From contig CP016490.1 in assembly GCA_002966495.1 (NCBI GenBank), positions 186,001-250,000 on the forward strand: a stretch of DNA of 64,000 bases, in the 5' to 3' direction. The position numbers and the translations under genes are program-made. The notes beneath the pieces were generated by a model, which did no database searches, was not told the DNA's origin, and saw only the letters and a list, made by a program, of their open reading frames with translations. Shown in pieces: positions 35,194 through 43,945 of this stretch. Within the stretch, counting starts at the first letter, position 1; every line of letters starts with the position of its first letter. This stretch comes from Halomonas sp. GFAJ-1. GTDB lineage: Bacteria; Pseudomonadota; Gammaproteobacteria; Pseudomonadales; Halomonadaceae.

Positions 35194-35825
35194 CCCATAA
35201 TCTCCAAACGCTGCATATTAAGCAGATGAAAATTACGCTCGCAGACGAAACGCTGCTAGCGATGCACCGCGACATAGCACCAGGGGAAGTGTTAACTGTC
35301 ATGGGATCTTCCGGCTCGGGTAAATCCACGCTATTGGCCTATCTAGCGGGCTTTTTGTCGCCTGCCTTTCAGGCCCAGGGTGAACTCTATCTTGGCGATA
35401 AACGCCTGGACACACTGCCCGCTGAACGGCGCGGCATTGGCCTGCTGTTTCAGGATCCCATGCTATTTCCGCATTTAAGCGTAGCGGGAAATTTGCGCTT
35501 TGGCCTGCCACACCGTACCAACGACAAGCGCCAGCAGGTCGCCCAAGCGCTAGAGCAGGTAGGGTTAGCAGGCTTTGAAGCCCGTGACCCTGCTACCCTT
35601 TCCGGCGGCCAGCAAGCCAGGGTAGCGCTGATGCGCCTGCTGCTTTCACAGCCCCGCGCCGTGCTGCTGGATGAGCCATTTTCCAAGCTCGACACGGCAT
35701 TGCGCCAGGAAATGCGCACGCTGGTGTTCGGCCAGTTGCGGGCCGCAGGCCTACCCACGCTGCTGGTCACCCACGATGAAGCCGATGCCAATGCCGCCGG
35801 AGGGCCGATCATTGTCCTTGGTTAA
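35190..35825 (+). CDS. ynjD: YnjD-type ABC transporter ATP-binding protein
   Basis: 211 residues from the ATG at 35190 (AGGAG at 35181-35185), overlapping the ynjC stop. Walker A is GSSGSGKST, signature LSGGQQAR, Walker B AVLLDEPFSKLD, H-loop LLVTHDEAD. It is short like E. coli YnjD, lacking the C-terminal regulatory domain of many importers. Its final bases overlap the likely start of the next gene. Confidence 0.92.
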   Translation: MTHNLQTLHIKQMKITLADETLLAMHRDIAPGEVLTVMGSSGSGKSTLLAYLAGFLSPAFQAQGELYLGDKRLDTLPAERRGIGLLFQDPMLFPHLSVAGNLRFGLPHRTNDKRQQVAQALEQVGLAGFEARDPATLSGGQQARVALMRLLLSQPRAVLLDEPFSKLDTALRQEMRTLVFGQLRAAGLPTLLVTHDEADANAAGGPIIVLG

Positions 35826-36519
35826 CCCAGGCGCAGAACCCCCTACGCTTAGCATTGTGATACCGATGCTGAATGAGGCCATGGGAATTGAAACGGCGCT
35901 GGCTCTGCTGCAACCGCTACGGGAGACCAGAGTGGAAATCATTGTGGTCGATGGCGGCAGTACCGATCACAGCGTGGCGCTAGCTACCCCGCTAGCGGAT
36001 ACAGTAGTGGTTAGTGACACTGGCCGGGCACGGCAGATGAACCTAGGCGCAGAACGCGCGCACTCACCGGCGCTGCTGTTTTTACATGCCGATACTCAAC
36101 TTCCCGAAGGGGCTGTTGAACAGATTAGTCAGGCGCTAAGCACGCACTGCTGGGGGCGGTTTGATATTCAGCTTGAAGGCCATAGCCGCTGGCTGCCCGT
36201 CGTCAGTACTCTGATGAACCTACGCTCACGGCTGAGCGGTATCGCCACTGGCGACCAGGGCATGTTCCTACGCCGGGAGGCGTTTGACGCAGTGGGCGGC
36301 TTTCCCGATCAGCCGCTAATGGAAGATATCGCGTTAAGCAAGCGACTGAAGGCACTTTCTCCCCCCGCCTGCCTTGGCATCAAAGTGGTAAGCTCAGGCA
36401 GACGCTGGGATAAGTTCGGCGCCTGGAAAACCATTCGCCTGATGTGGCGGCTGCGTTACCGCTACTGGCGCGGCGTAAGCGCCACTCAATTGGCCAAGGA
36501 GTATCGCAATGCCCGTTAA
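35812..36519 (+). CDS. TIGR04283-type glycosyltransferase
   Basis: Family 2 glycosyltransferase of about 235 residues. The conserved start LSIVIPMLNEAMGIE lies well inside the longest frame (35671), so I take TTG at 35812, with GGAGG about eight bases upstream; TTG at 35818 is also possible. Motifs: VDGGSTDHS (nucleotide sugar), LFLHADTQLP (DxD-like), GDQGMFLRR and MEDIALSKRLK (catalytic Asp). The TIGR family name links it to arsenosugar synthesis by co-occurrence with radical-SAM ArsS, which is not seen here. It overlaps the next gene by 11 bases. Confidence 0.85.
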   Translation: MSLVNPGAEPPTLSIVIPMLNEAMGIETALALLQPLRETRVEIIVVDGGSTDHSVALATPLADTVVVSDTGRARQMNLGAERAHSPALLFLHADTQLPEGAVEQISQALSTHCWGRFDIQLEGHSRWLPVVSTLMNLRSRLSGIATGDQGMFLRREAFDAVGGFPDQPLMEDIALSKRLKALSPPACLGIKVVSSGRRWDKFGAWKTIRLMWRLRYRYWRGVSATQLAKEYRNAR

Positions 36520-37141
36520 GCCAACCATGCAGCCCCACTTACACCTGCTGGCCAAGGCGCCACTGCCAGGGCAGGCGAAAACGCGCTTAATTCCTTACCT
36601 GGGGCCAGAAGGCGCAGCGCAAGCCCATGCCACTATGGTTCGCCACTGCGTTGCTACCGCCTGCCAGGCGTTGGGAGCAGTAAACGTCACGCTATGGACC
36701 TCTCTGGAGCATCAACATCCGCTGTTTTTGGAGCTTCAGGCGCACCACGGCATAGCCCTTGCCGCTCAACAACAGGGTGACGTGGGAATGCGCGTTCGTC
36801 ATGCACTAAATAGCGCACAAGGCCCGGCGATGGTGATGGGCACCGACTGCCCAAGCATTACCGTTGGCATGCTGAAGCAGTGCAGTGAAGCGCTTGAAAG
36901 CGCACCCGTGGTGATTTTACCTGCCGAAGATGGCGGCTACGGGTTGATTGGCACTCACAACGACCACCCTAGCCTGTTTGAGGGAATACCCTGGGGAACT
37001 GAGCACGTGCTCAAGGTCACCCGCCAACGGCTTGCCGCGCTGCGTTTAAACGCCACCTTTCCCGACACCATGTGGGACATTGACCGACCAGAAGACTGGC
37101 AGCGCTGGCAACAAACCCTGAAAAACGCTTCCAAGGTGTAA
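36509..37141 (+). CDS. TIGR04282-type (DUF2064, CofC-like) nucleotidyl/glycosyl transferase
   Basis: 210 residues with a nucleotidyltransferase-like start, LLAKAPLPGQAKTRLIPYLGPEGA, then VMGTDCPSI (metal and nucleotide binding) and LPAEDGGYGLIG. Members pair with TIGR04283 proteins in many genomes, named for arsenosugar biosynthesis by genome context. AAGGAG lies six bases before the ATG. It is coupled to the upstream gene by overlap and is followed by a 76-base gap before the fusion oxidoreductase. Confidence 0.87.
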   Translation: MPVKPTMQPHLHLLAKAPLPGQAKTRLIPYLGPEGAAQAHATMVRHCVATACQALGAVNVTLWTSLEHQHPLFLELQAHHGIALAAQQQGDVGMRVRHALNSAQGPAMVMGTDCPSITVGMLKQCSEALESAPVVILPAEDGGYGLIGTHNDHPSLFEGIPWGTEHVLKVTRQRLAALRLNATFPDTMWDIDRPEDWQRWQQTLKNASKV

Positions 37142-37217
37142 TGAATCCGCGCTGTGCGCCACTAATACTTAACAAATGTTCTGCTTCTAACATCGCAACG
37201 CCAAACCGGAGCCTGCC

Positions 37218-39362
37218 ATGAACCGTCAGCGCCTGCTGATTATCACCCTGCTGCTACTGGCCGTGCTCGGCTTTTACCTGAGCGGCGCCCACACGTTTTT
37301 CACCTTGGAAACCCTACAAGCCTATCGCAGCGATTTTCAGGCAGCGTTTCAACAGTCGCCTTGGCAGGTTGCGGGGATTTTCTTTGCCGTGTACGTCGTC
37401 ATGACAGCACTGTCGCTACCGGGTGCGACACTGCTCACTCTGCTGGGTGGGGCGCTCTTTGGCCTCGGTTGGGGACTATTGATTATCTCCTTTGCCAGCA
37501 CCATCGGCGCCACACTGGCCTTTTTAGTTTCGCGGTTTCTATTTCGCCAACCGATTGAGAAGCGCTTTCCCCGCCAGTTTGAAACGGTCAATCGTGGCGT
37601 AGATAAAGACGGTGCTTTCTATCTTTTCACCCTTCGCCTGGTACCGGTGTTTCCGTTTTTTATGATCAACCTGGTGATGGGGCTAACGCGGCTCAAAACC
37701 ACCACATTCTATTGGGTGAGCCAGCTTGGCATGCTGCCCGGTACGGCGGTTTACGTGAATGCAGGCGGCCAACTGGGCGAGCTGGAAAACCTTAGCGGCA
37801 TTATTTCCCCTGGATTGCTGGCATCGTTTGCGCTGCTGGCCGTGTTTCCCTGGATAGCGCGTCGTATTGCGCTACTGGTGCAAAAACGCAATGCCTACCG
37901 TGGTTATACTCGTCCATCCCGCTTTGATTACGACATCGTAGTGATTGGCGGTGGCTCGGCAGGTCTTGTTACTAGCTACATTGGCAGCGCCGTAAAGGCC
38001 AAAGTGGCGTTGGTAGAAAAGCACAAAATGGGCGGCGATTGTTTAAATACCGGCTGTGTGCCCTCTAAGGCGCTGATTCGCGCCGCTCGCGCCGCCCATG
38101 AAATCCGCACGGCGCAACGCTTTGGCATTAGCGCCAGCGAGCCAGAGATAAATTTCGCCGACGTGATGGGCCACGTTCATCAATCAATTACCGACATCGA
38201 ACCCCACGATAGCGTCGAGCGCTACTCAGGACTTGGGGTGACGGTGTATCAAGATCACGCCACCCTAACGTCTCCCTGGGAAATTAAAGTGGGTGAGAAA
38301 ACCCTGACCGCCCGCCATATCGTGCTGGCCACCGGTGCACGCCCCCGAGTGCCTTCGCTTCCTGGCATTGAGCACGCACCGATTCTCACCTCGGAAAACT
38401 TATGGTCGCTCACCGAGCTGCCTAAACGCTTGATCGTACTGGGTGGCGGTGCGATTGGCTGCGAGCTAAGCCAAAGCTTTGCCCGCTTAGGCAGCCACGT
38501 AACACTCGTGGAAGGCGCGCAGCAGCTGCTTAGCCGTGAAGACACGGAAGTGGGCGAGCACGTTGCGCGCACGCTTACCCAGGAAGGCGTGACCGTGATG
38601 ACCAGCGCTAAAGCGCTGGAGGTCTGCCAAGTCGGCCAGGAACACCAGCTTGTAGTGGAGCATAATGGCGAACGGCTCACTGTCGAATTCGACTACCTGC
38701 TGGTGAGTGTTGGCCGCCAAGCAAATGTTGAAGGCTTAGGGTTGGAAGCGCTGGGCATTACCACCACAGAAGGCGGCACGCTAGCGCTGAACGAGCGCCT
38801 GCAAACCCGCTTGCCCAATATTTGGGCCTGCGGCGACCTAGCCGGCCCTTACCAGCTCACCCACGCCGCCGCGCATCAGGCGTGGCACGCGGCAGTCAAC
38901 GCGCTGTTTGGCGAGTTGAAAAGCTTTGCAGTGGATTACCGCTTTATGCCTGCCGTCACCTATGTGCAGCCGGAAGTAGCGCGGGTCGGGCTAAACGAAA
39001 AAGAGGCCACCGCCAAAGGAGTAGCGTTTGAAGTTACCCGCTACGCCATGAGCGAAAGCGACCGCGCCATTGCCGAAGGGGCCACAGAAGGTTTTATCAA
39101 GGTGCTCACCGTGCCCGGTAGAGACAAAATACTCGGTGCTACCATCGTGGCGGAAAACGCCGGGGAGTGGCTGGGTGAATTTACCATTGCGATGAAGCAT
39201 GGGCTGGGGCTGAACAAACTGCTGGGCACCATTCACCCCTACCCAACGCTGGGTGAAGCCGCCAAGGCCACCGCGGGCGTATGGAAAAACGCCCACAAAC
39301 CCGAGCGTATTCTCACCCTGCTTGCGCGCTACTTCCGCTGGCGCCGTGGCGAGGAAAAGTGA
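37218..39362 (+). CDS. VTT (TVP38/DedA-like) membrane domain fused to FAD disulfide oxidoreductase
   Basis: 714 residues in two parts. Residues 1-225: a TVP38/TMEM64-like VTT membrane domain with several helices (LSLPGATLLTLLGGALFG and FTLRLVPVFPFFMINLVMG). Residues 235-714: a class I pyridine nucleotide-disulfide oxidoreductase with the FAD loop IGGGSAGL, redox pair Cys275/Cys280 (GDCLNTGCVPSK), an NAD(P) loop VLGGGAIGCEL, and the C-terminal active-site His673-Glu680 pair (HPYPTLGE). It resembles mercuric reductase but lacks the paired C-terminal cysteines and any MerR/MerT/MerP neighbour. Its partner substrate is unknown. It overlaps the next gene by one base (TGATG). Confidence 0.9.
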   Translation: MNRQRLLIITLLLLAVLGFYLSGAHTFFTLETLQAYRSDFQAAFQQSPWQVAGIFFAVYVVMTALSLPGATLLTLLGGALFGLGWGLLIISFASTIGATLAFLVSRFLFRQPIEKRFPRQFETVNRGVDKDGAFYLFTLRLVPVFPFFMINLVMGLTRLKTTTFYWVSQLGMLPGTAVYVNAGGQLGELENLSGIISPGLLASFALLAVFPWIARRIALLVQKRNAYRGYTRPSRFDYDIVVIGGGSAGLVTSYIGSAVKAKVALVEKHKMGGDCLNTGCVPSKALIRAARAAHEIRTAQRFGISASEPEINFADVMGHVHQSITDIEPHDSVERYSGLGVTVYQDHATLTSPWEIKVGEKTLTARHIVLATGARPRVPSLPGIEHAPILTSENLWSLTELPKRLIVLGGGAIGCELSQSFARLGSHVTLVEGAQQLLSREDTEVGEHVARTLTQEGVTVMTSAKALEVCQVGQEHQLVVEHNGERLTVEFDYLLVSVGRQANVEGLGLEALGITTTEGGTLALNERLQTRLPNIWACGDLAGPYQLTHAAAHQAWHAAVNALFGELKSFAVDYRFMPAVTYVQPEVARVGLNEKEATAKGVAFEVTRYAMSESDRAIAEGATEGFIKVLTVPGRDKILGATIVAENAGEWLGEFTIAMKHGLGLNKLLGTIHPYPTLGEAAKATAGVWKNAHKPERILTLLARYFRWRRGEEK

Positions 39363-40564
39363 TGCCGCCCATGAAACACCTGGTGCTGATTGGCGCGGGC
39401 CATGCCCACGCCTTTGTGCTGGAAGCCTTTGCCCAGCGCCCAGACCCTGCGATAGCAATTACCGTGGTCAGCGATAGCAATCTGGCCGCCTATTCCGGCA
39501 GCGTGCCCACCTGGCTGGCTGGGGAATGCACGCTACGCGAAACACAAATTGATGTGGCGGCACTATCGCAACGGGCAGGTGCCCATTTAATCACCTCGCC
39601 TGCAGTGGCTATCGATCCCACTAAGCGCCGAGTAACGCTAGCGAATGGCGAGGTGATCCAGTTTGATGTGGCCTCCTTTAACGTGGGCTCCACGTTACGG
39701 TTGCCCGAACAGTCATTGCCAGAGCAGAAGTTTTCCAAAACCCATGACGAACTGCGCCCCTACTTATTGGCGATGCGTCCACTAAGCTCACTGCACCACC
39801 GCTGGCAAGCGCTAAGAGAGAAGATCGACCAACTCCCTACGGGCACTCACCAGCGGGTGGTGAGCGTAGGCGGCGGCGCGGCAGGCTGTGAAACCTTGAT
39901 GAGCGTGCTAGCGCAGCTTCGTCAACAGCGCGCCGACATTACCTGGCAAGGCACGCTAGTCAGTGCATCACCAACGCTGCTACCCGGCGCCGGTCGGCTG
40001 CCCCGCTGGTTAACAAAGCGGGCGCTGCACCGGGCAGGTATTACACTGCGTCACGGCGTGCGTGGTCAGGCGCTAATAGCAGGTGGCGTGCGCACCTCTG
40101 AAGGGGAACTCATTGACGCGGATATCGTGCTATGGGCGACCGGTGCCGTTGGCCAAGCCTGGCTTAAAGACACCGCGCTGCCGCTAGATCAGCATGGGTT
40201 TATCCAGGTGAATAAGACCCTTGAAGTAGCGAGCCAGCCGGGGCTGTTCGCCGCTGGCGACTGTGCGGCTTTCAACCCACCACTGCACACTTCTCCACTG
40301 CACGTTTCTTCTCTACCTAAGGCCGGCGTGTACGCGGTGCGCATGGGGCCACTGCTCGCCGACAATCTGCGCGCCGCCTGCCACCATGAACCGCTGGCCG
40401 CGTGGCAGCCACCTAAACGCGTGCTGGCACTGATTGGCACTGGCGATGGCCACGCGATTGCCAGCCGTGGTGAGATCGGTTTTTCAGGCCGCTGGGTATG
40501 GGAATGGAAAAAGCGGATTGATGCGCGCTTTATAGCGCGCTTCAATCCGCCTTTTAAGTCATAA
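39362..40564 (+). CDS. FAD-dependent oxidoreductase, SelD-N-terminal type (TIGR03169-like)
   Basis: 400 residues from the ATG at 39362. The NDH-2-like fold has an FAD loop LIGAGHAHAFVLEAF, SGSVPTWLAGE, a second dinucleotide loop SVGGGAAGCET, and an FAD-contact end, GLFAAGDCAAF. The GHAH signature and overall pattern match the domain fused ahead of SelD in some bacteria, and also free-standing relatives. Electron partner and substrate are unknown. The last 17 codons contain a two-way terminator hairpin, so the C-terminal residues are set partly by RNA structure. Confidence 0.85.
   Translation: MPPMKHLVLIGAGHAHAFVLEAFAQRPDPAIAITVVSDSNLAAYSGSVPTWLAGECTLRETQIDVAALSQRAGAHLITSPAVAIDPTKRRVTLANGEVIQFDVASFNVGSTLRLPEQSLPEQKFSKTHDELRPYLLAMRPLSSLHHRWQALREKIDQLPTGTHQRVVSVGGGAAGCETLMSVLAQLRQQRADITWQGTLVSASPTLLPGAGRLPRWLTKRALHRAGITLRHGVRGQALIAGGVRTSEGELIDADIVLWATGAVGQAWLKDTALPLDQHGFIQVNKTLEVASQPGLFAAGDCAAFNPPLHTSPLHVSSLPKAGVYAVRMGPLLADNLRAACHHEPLAAWQPPKRVLALIGTGDGHAIASRGEIGFSGRWVWEWKKRIDARFIARFNPPFKS
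40513..40555. terminator. Two-way terminator inside the 3' end of a coding region
   Basis: GCGGATTGA (40513-40521), T, GCGCGC (40523-40528), loop TTTATA, GCGCGC (40535-40540), T, TCAATCCGC (40542-40550), then CTTTT. It is a 16-position stem with one T-T mismatch. On the minus strand the stem is followed by TTTTT, so it also serves the convergent META lipoprotein gene, whose stop is 47 bases away. Confidence 0.85.
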
Positions 40565-40596
40565 ATAATGGCGGCGCTCAGGTTGTGACTAAAGGC

Positions 40597-41067
40597 TTAA
40601 TTGGCTTCGCGCCAGCCGCCTAACACGCGACTATCTGGGCCAAAGAACACCAGCCGGTCGTGGTCAATCAGATAGCGATAAGCCGTATCGAGCATATCGG
40701 TTACCCGTTTGGCATCTTCCATATTAGGGCAGGCCATGCGGGTGGACGCCAGCTCGCTAAACTCAATCCGCTGACTTTCGCCTAAGCTCACGCTACCGGT
40801 AAAGCGGTTACAGCCATCCGAGCCACTTACTTTACCGTCGCGCTCAATGCGGAAAAACGGGGTTTCCTGCATGGAGAGCCGCTCATCGGTGCCTACCAGC
40901 AACAAGTTCCAGCGCTGCTCGACAATCGGGCCGGACAATTCAGTGCTTTTCGGGGCATCCACACGCTCTTGCTGAGGGGCGCTGCTGCACGCACTGACCA
41001 AAAGCGCCAAGCCCATTCCGAGCACGGCATTACGGGGTAGTCCTTTCACCTTACGGTTACTCCTCAT
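40597..41067 (-). CDS. META-domain lipoprotein (HslJ-like)
   Basis: 156 residues. A lipoprotein signal peptide ends in LLVSACSS with the lipobox cysteine near residue 27. The META domain follows: PFFRIERDGKVSGSDGCNRFTGSV, then STRMACPNME and LIDHDRLVFF. META proteins are envelope-located, some tied to heat shock or novobiocin tolerance (HslJ), with no enzymatic role known. It is nine bases after gloA on the same strand. Confidence 0.87.
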   Translation of the reverse strand: MRSNRKVKGLPRNAVLGMGLALLVSACSSAPQQERVDAPKSTELSGPIVEQRWNLLLVGTDERLSMQETPFFRIERDGKVSGSDGCNRFTGSVSLGESQRIEFSELASTRMACPNMEDAKRVTDMLDTAYRYLIDHDRLVFFGPDSRVLGGWREAN

Positions 41068-41075
41068 TTTTAACG

Positions 41076-41516
41076 TTACCAGCTTCCGCTATTTTCCATT
41101 GACGCCCATGGCTCCTGGGGCGAGAGCGCATCGCCTTTTTGCAGTAGCTCGACAGAAATACCGTCGGGCGACTTTACAAACGCCATATGTCCATCCCGAG
41201 GTGGGCGGTTAATGGTGACACCATTATCTTGAAGCTTTTGGCATAGCGCGTAAATATCGTCAACGCGATAGGCTAAATGACCGAAGTTGCGCCCACCGGC
41301 TACCTCTTCTGGATCCCAGTTATAGGTCAGTTCTAGCTCCGGAGCCGTTAAACGTTCTGAGCGTGCCTCATCCTGCGGTGCGGCGAGAAAAACCAGCGTA
41401 AAACGGCCTTTTTCGTTCTCTTTACGACGTACTTCTTTCAGCCCCAACAGGTCGCAGTAAAACGTCAGCGACGCGTCCAGGTCAGTTACCCGTACCATAG
41501 TGTGCAAAAACTGCAT
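41076..41516 (-). CDS. gloA: Lactoylglutathione lyase (glyoxalase I)
   Basis: 146-residue VOC-fold metalloenzyme that converts the methylglyoxal-glutathione hemithioacetal to lactoylglutathione. The start HTMVRVTDLDASLTFYCDLLGLKEVRRKE is diagnostic; metal ligands are expected in the HTMVRV, LELTYNW, FGHLAYRV and GISVELLQK segments, all present. GGGAGAG precedes the ATG. It is 18 bases downstream of the DUF411 gene and precedes META, so the three could be one transcript. Confidence 0.93.
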   Translation of the reverse strand: MQFLHTMVRVTDLDASLTFYCDLLGLKEVRRKENEKGRFTLVFLAAPQDEARSERLTAPELELTYNWDPEEVAGGRNFGHLAYRVDDIYALCQKLQDNGVTINRPPRDGHMAFVKSPDGISVELLQKGDALSPQEPWASMENSGSW

Positions 41517-41534
41517 GTCACTCTCCCTTTGTGA

Positions 41535-41984
41535 TTACTGGGTATATTCGCTAAAGATAGCAGGGGGACTGTCGTTACGAGTCCAGCTGAGCACGGCATA
41601 ATCATCTACACGACCTGTTTCCATCCCCGGCGAACCGTGGGGCATACCCGGTACCGTTAACCCAACAACGTCCGGACGCTCTTCCAGCAGGCGTTTAATA
41701 TCCGACGCGGGGACATGGCCTTCAATCACGTAGCCATCCACCAGGGCGGTATGGCAGGAGGCCAGTTCAGGAGAAACGCCGTTGGCCATTTTAATGGCAC
41801 GGACATCGCCATCACGGTGGTGATTAACGTCAAACCCTGCCTCTTCAAGATGAGCCACCCAGTCACTACAGCAGCCGCAGTTAGGGTCACTGTGGACGTC
41901 AATAGTAGGCGCTGCCAAAGCACTTAACGAATAGGCAGCCAGAAGACCACCTGACAAGCATTTAATTAGACGATTTCGTGACAT
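41535..41984 (-). CDS. DUF411 periplasmic metal-related protein
   Basis: 149 residues with a signal peptide (to about residue 25, SALA). The DUF411 core has a CGCC motif (DPNCGCCSDW), a lone cysteine in ASCHTALVDGYVIEGHVPA, then VPGMPHGSPGME and a final AVLSW. Proteins of this family often neighbour copper-resistance genes and may bind metal through the CGCC. GAGGAGG precedes the ATG. It is divergent from the DUF457 gene. Confidence 0.88.
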   Translation of the reverse strand: MSRNRLIKCLSGGLLAAYSLSALAAPTIDVHSDPNCGCCSDWVAHLEEAGFDVNHHRDGDVRAIKMANGVSPELASCHTALVDGYVIEGHVPASDIKRLLEERPDVVGLTVPGMPHGSPGMETGRVDDYAVLSWTRNDSPPAIFSEYTQ

Positions 41985-42059
41985 TCAACCACCCTCCTCA
42001 CAGATCTGTATAATAGTACATCGACTACTTTGCGTAGGGGCCACCCCAAGGAGCCATCA

Positions 42060-43139
42060 GTGGATTCGATTACCCAAGCAGCATTAGGGGCTGCCGTTGG
42101 CGGCGCCATTTTAGGCCGCCGGCTGGGCCGTAAAGCCGTGTTGATTGGTGCGCTGCTCGGCACGCTGCCCGACCTAGACGTCGTGCTCGACTACGGCGAT
42201 GCCGTGGCCAATGTAACGGAGCACAGAGGCTTCACCCACTCACTGTTTGTGCTGACCGGCCTAGGTACTCTATTTGCCCTGCTGGCTACACGCTTTTTTC
42301 CAGCAACAGCAGCACGGCCTATTCACTTTCACCATTGGTGGTGGTTTTTCGTGCTTTGTCTGACCACTCACCCGCTGCTTGATTCCTTTACTACTTACGG
42401 AACTCAGCTATTTTGGCCGCTAGACGTGCCGCCCGTGGCATGGCCTATCGTGTTTATTATCGACCCTTTTTACACGCTACCGCTGCTTATTGCCTTGCTT
42501 ATCGGGATTACCACTAAAAAAGTGCGTAATGCCTGCGCCATAGGCCTCGCGCTCTCCAGCGTTTACCTACTGTTAGCGGCGGGTGCGAAGTGGAGCGTTG
42601 AACAGCGCCTCGCGCCGGTCCTGGCTGAGCAAGGGCTTCAGCAAGCGCCCATCTTGATCCAGCCCACGCCGTTTAATATTGTGCTGTGGCGCGCCACCAT
42701 TATCGATGACGACCGCTATTACGAGAGCCTAGTGGGTTTATTCGATCGCCAGCGCTCCTTAACGCTTGAGCCGCTTAGGCGCAATGTAGCCCTTGAGGAG
42801 TATGCACTGGCGGGGCCGCGTGGCCAGCGATTGGCGTGGTTTACCGGTCCTTTTTTGCGCTATGAAACACGCCTTATAGATGGCCAGGAAACGTTGATTG
42901 CCACGGATATCCGCCTCGGCTTTCCAGGTTTCCACCCGTTCAGCTTTACGCTGGCAACGCGGGATGGGGACACATGGAGACCGGTAGAAACGAGCGAGCA
43001 GCTCGAAACCTCACGGGACCTCCGCCTGGAAACGCTCTCTAGACTCGCCTCCAGAGCGGCAGGTGATGTTACCGCGCTTTGCGCTAGCGACTTTATTGAG
43101 CCCCAGTGGCGTGCAGAACCGTTCCTTTACCACTGTTAA
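42060..43139 (+). CDS. Membrane-bound metal-dependent hydrolase family (YdjM/DUF457)
   Basis: 359 residues from a GTG at 42060 with AAGGAG six bases upstream; the frame is open from 42030. The family start DSITQAALGAAVGGAILGRRLGRKAVLIGALLGTLPDLDV contains the conserved Asp pair; HRGFTHSLF and TTHPLLDSFTTYGTQLF carry the histidines and aspartate thought to bind metal. Four to five membrane helices in the first half, then a soluble C-terminal domain of about 160 residues. No reaction is known. Confidence 0.88.
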   Translation: MDSITQAALGAAVGGAILGRRLGRKAVLIGALLGTLPDLDVVLDYGDAVANVTEHRGFTHSLFVLTGLGTLFALLATRFFPATAARPIHFHHWWWFFVLCLTTHPLLDSFTTYGTQLFWPLDVPPVAWPIVFIIDPFYTLPLLIALLIGITTKKVRNACAIGLALSSVYLLLAAGAKWSVEQRLAPVLAEQGLQQAPILIQPTPFNIVLWRATIIDDDRYYESLVGLFDRQRSLTLEPLRRNVALEEYALAGPRGQRLAWFTGPFLRYETRLIDGQETLIATDIRLGFPGFHPFSFTLATRDGDTWRPVETSEQLETSRDLRLETLSRLASRAAGDVTALCASDFIEPQWRAEPFLYHC

Positions 43140-43169
43140 AACGCTAGCGCTATTATGATAAGCCGCTGA

Positions 43170-43898
43170 TTACGGGGCGATGCCTTGACCACAGCCGTTG
43201 TACTGCTCGCCGTCTATCGTCAAGGTGACGCGGGCAGGATAAGGCTGACCTTTCATGTCATCAAAACATGCGCCGGCTTCGATACGGACACGGAAAAAGT
43301 GCTCGGCGTTGGCGTTTTCAATAACGACACGGCCCGCTTCGTTATCCATCACGCTCACCATATAAGGCAGGGTTTGCGTTTCAGTGCCGTAGGCGGTCGT
43401 CCACGTCATCACAGGGGCGTCGTGCGCTAGCTCAATCGACCAGCCCGGCTCGTTGCCACGCCCTAGGAACATCACGCCGGGATGATTGGCGCGGGTTGAT
43501 GCTTCTCGCACGAGTCCTTGCTGACACTGAAGCTGGCCACGCGGCGTTTCTACCTGGGCTTGGTCACCCCGGTTCCAGAAGCTGATTTCGCCGTCCTGAT
43601 AGCGTGCACCGCTGGCAACCACGGCTTCAGGTAACCGCCAAGCACCGTGCAGCGACCAGAGGCGCAGATTATCGTCGTTTACCGCAGTGACTAGATTCTG
43701 GTTCGCTGGTTGACACTCCCAAGCATCAAATCTCTCGGCGCTACCAGGGAACAGAGCAGCAGGAAGCAAAGGCGCACTGCTGTTTACCGTCATATTGGCA
43801 GACTCACTCGGCGCCGTTGTAGACGTGGCACAGCCAGCGATAGCCAGTGTTGTGGTCACCATTGCCATGGCGACGAACGATTTTTTTGCGTGGATCAT
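43170..43898 (-). CDS. Envelope lipoprotein with MliC-like and COG3650 domains
   Basis: 242 residues. The lipobox is at LAIAGCATS (Cys23). The first domain (about 58-130: WECQPANQNL to RGQLQCQQ) has the paired cysteines and pattern of MliC/PliC inhibitors of c-type lysozyme. The second (about 143-240: FLGRGNEPGWSIELAHD, then RVRIEAGACFDDMKGQPYPARVTLTIDG) is the COG3650 domain. A role in the outer membrane or periplasm against host or predator lysozyme is possible but inferred. Confidence 0.8.
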   Translation of the reverse strand: MIHAKKSFVAMAMVTTTLAIAGCATSTTAPSESANMTVNSSAPLLPAALFPGSAERFDAWECQPANQNLVTAVNDDNLRLWSLHGAWRLPEAVVASGARYQDGEISFWNRGDQAQVETPRGQLQCQQGLVREASTRANHPGVMFLGRGNEPGWSIELAHDAPVMTWTTAYGTETQTLPYMVSVMDNEAGRVVIENANAEHFFRVRIEAGACFDDMKGQPYPARVTLTIDGEQYNGCGQGIAP

Positions 43899-43945
43899 GA
43901 CTCAATGCTCCCTGTTGGATAACTCTAACGGCATTAAATACAGCT

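Noticed and set aside
37218..39362. Mercuric reductase
   Set aside because: No C-terminal cysteine pair, no N-terminal heavy-metal domain and no mer genes nearby.
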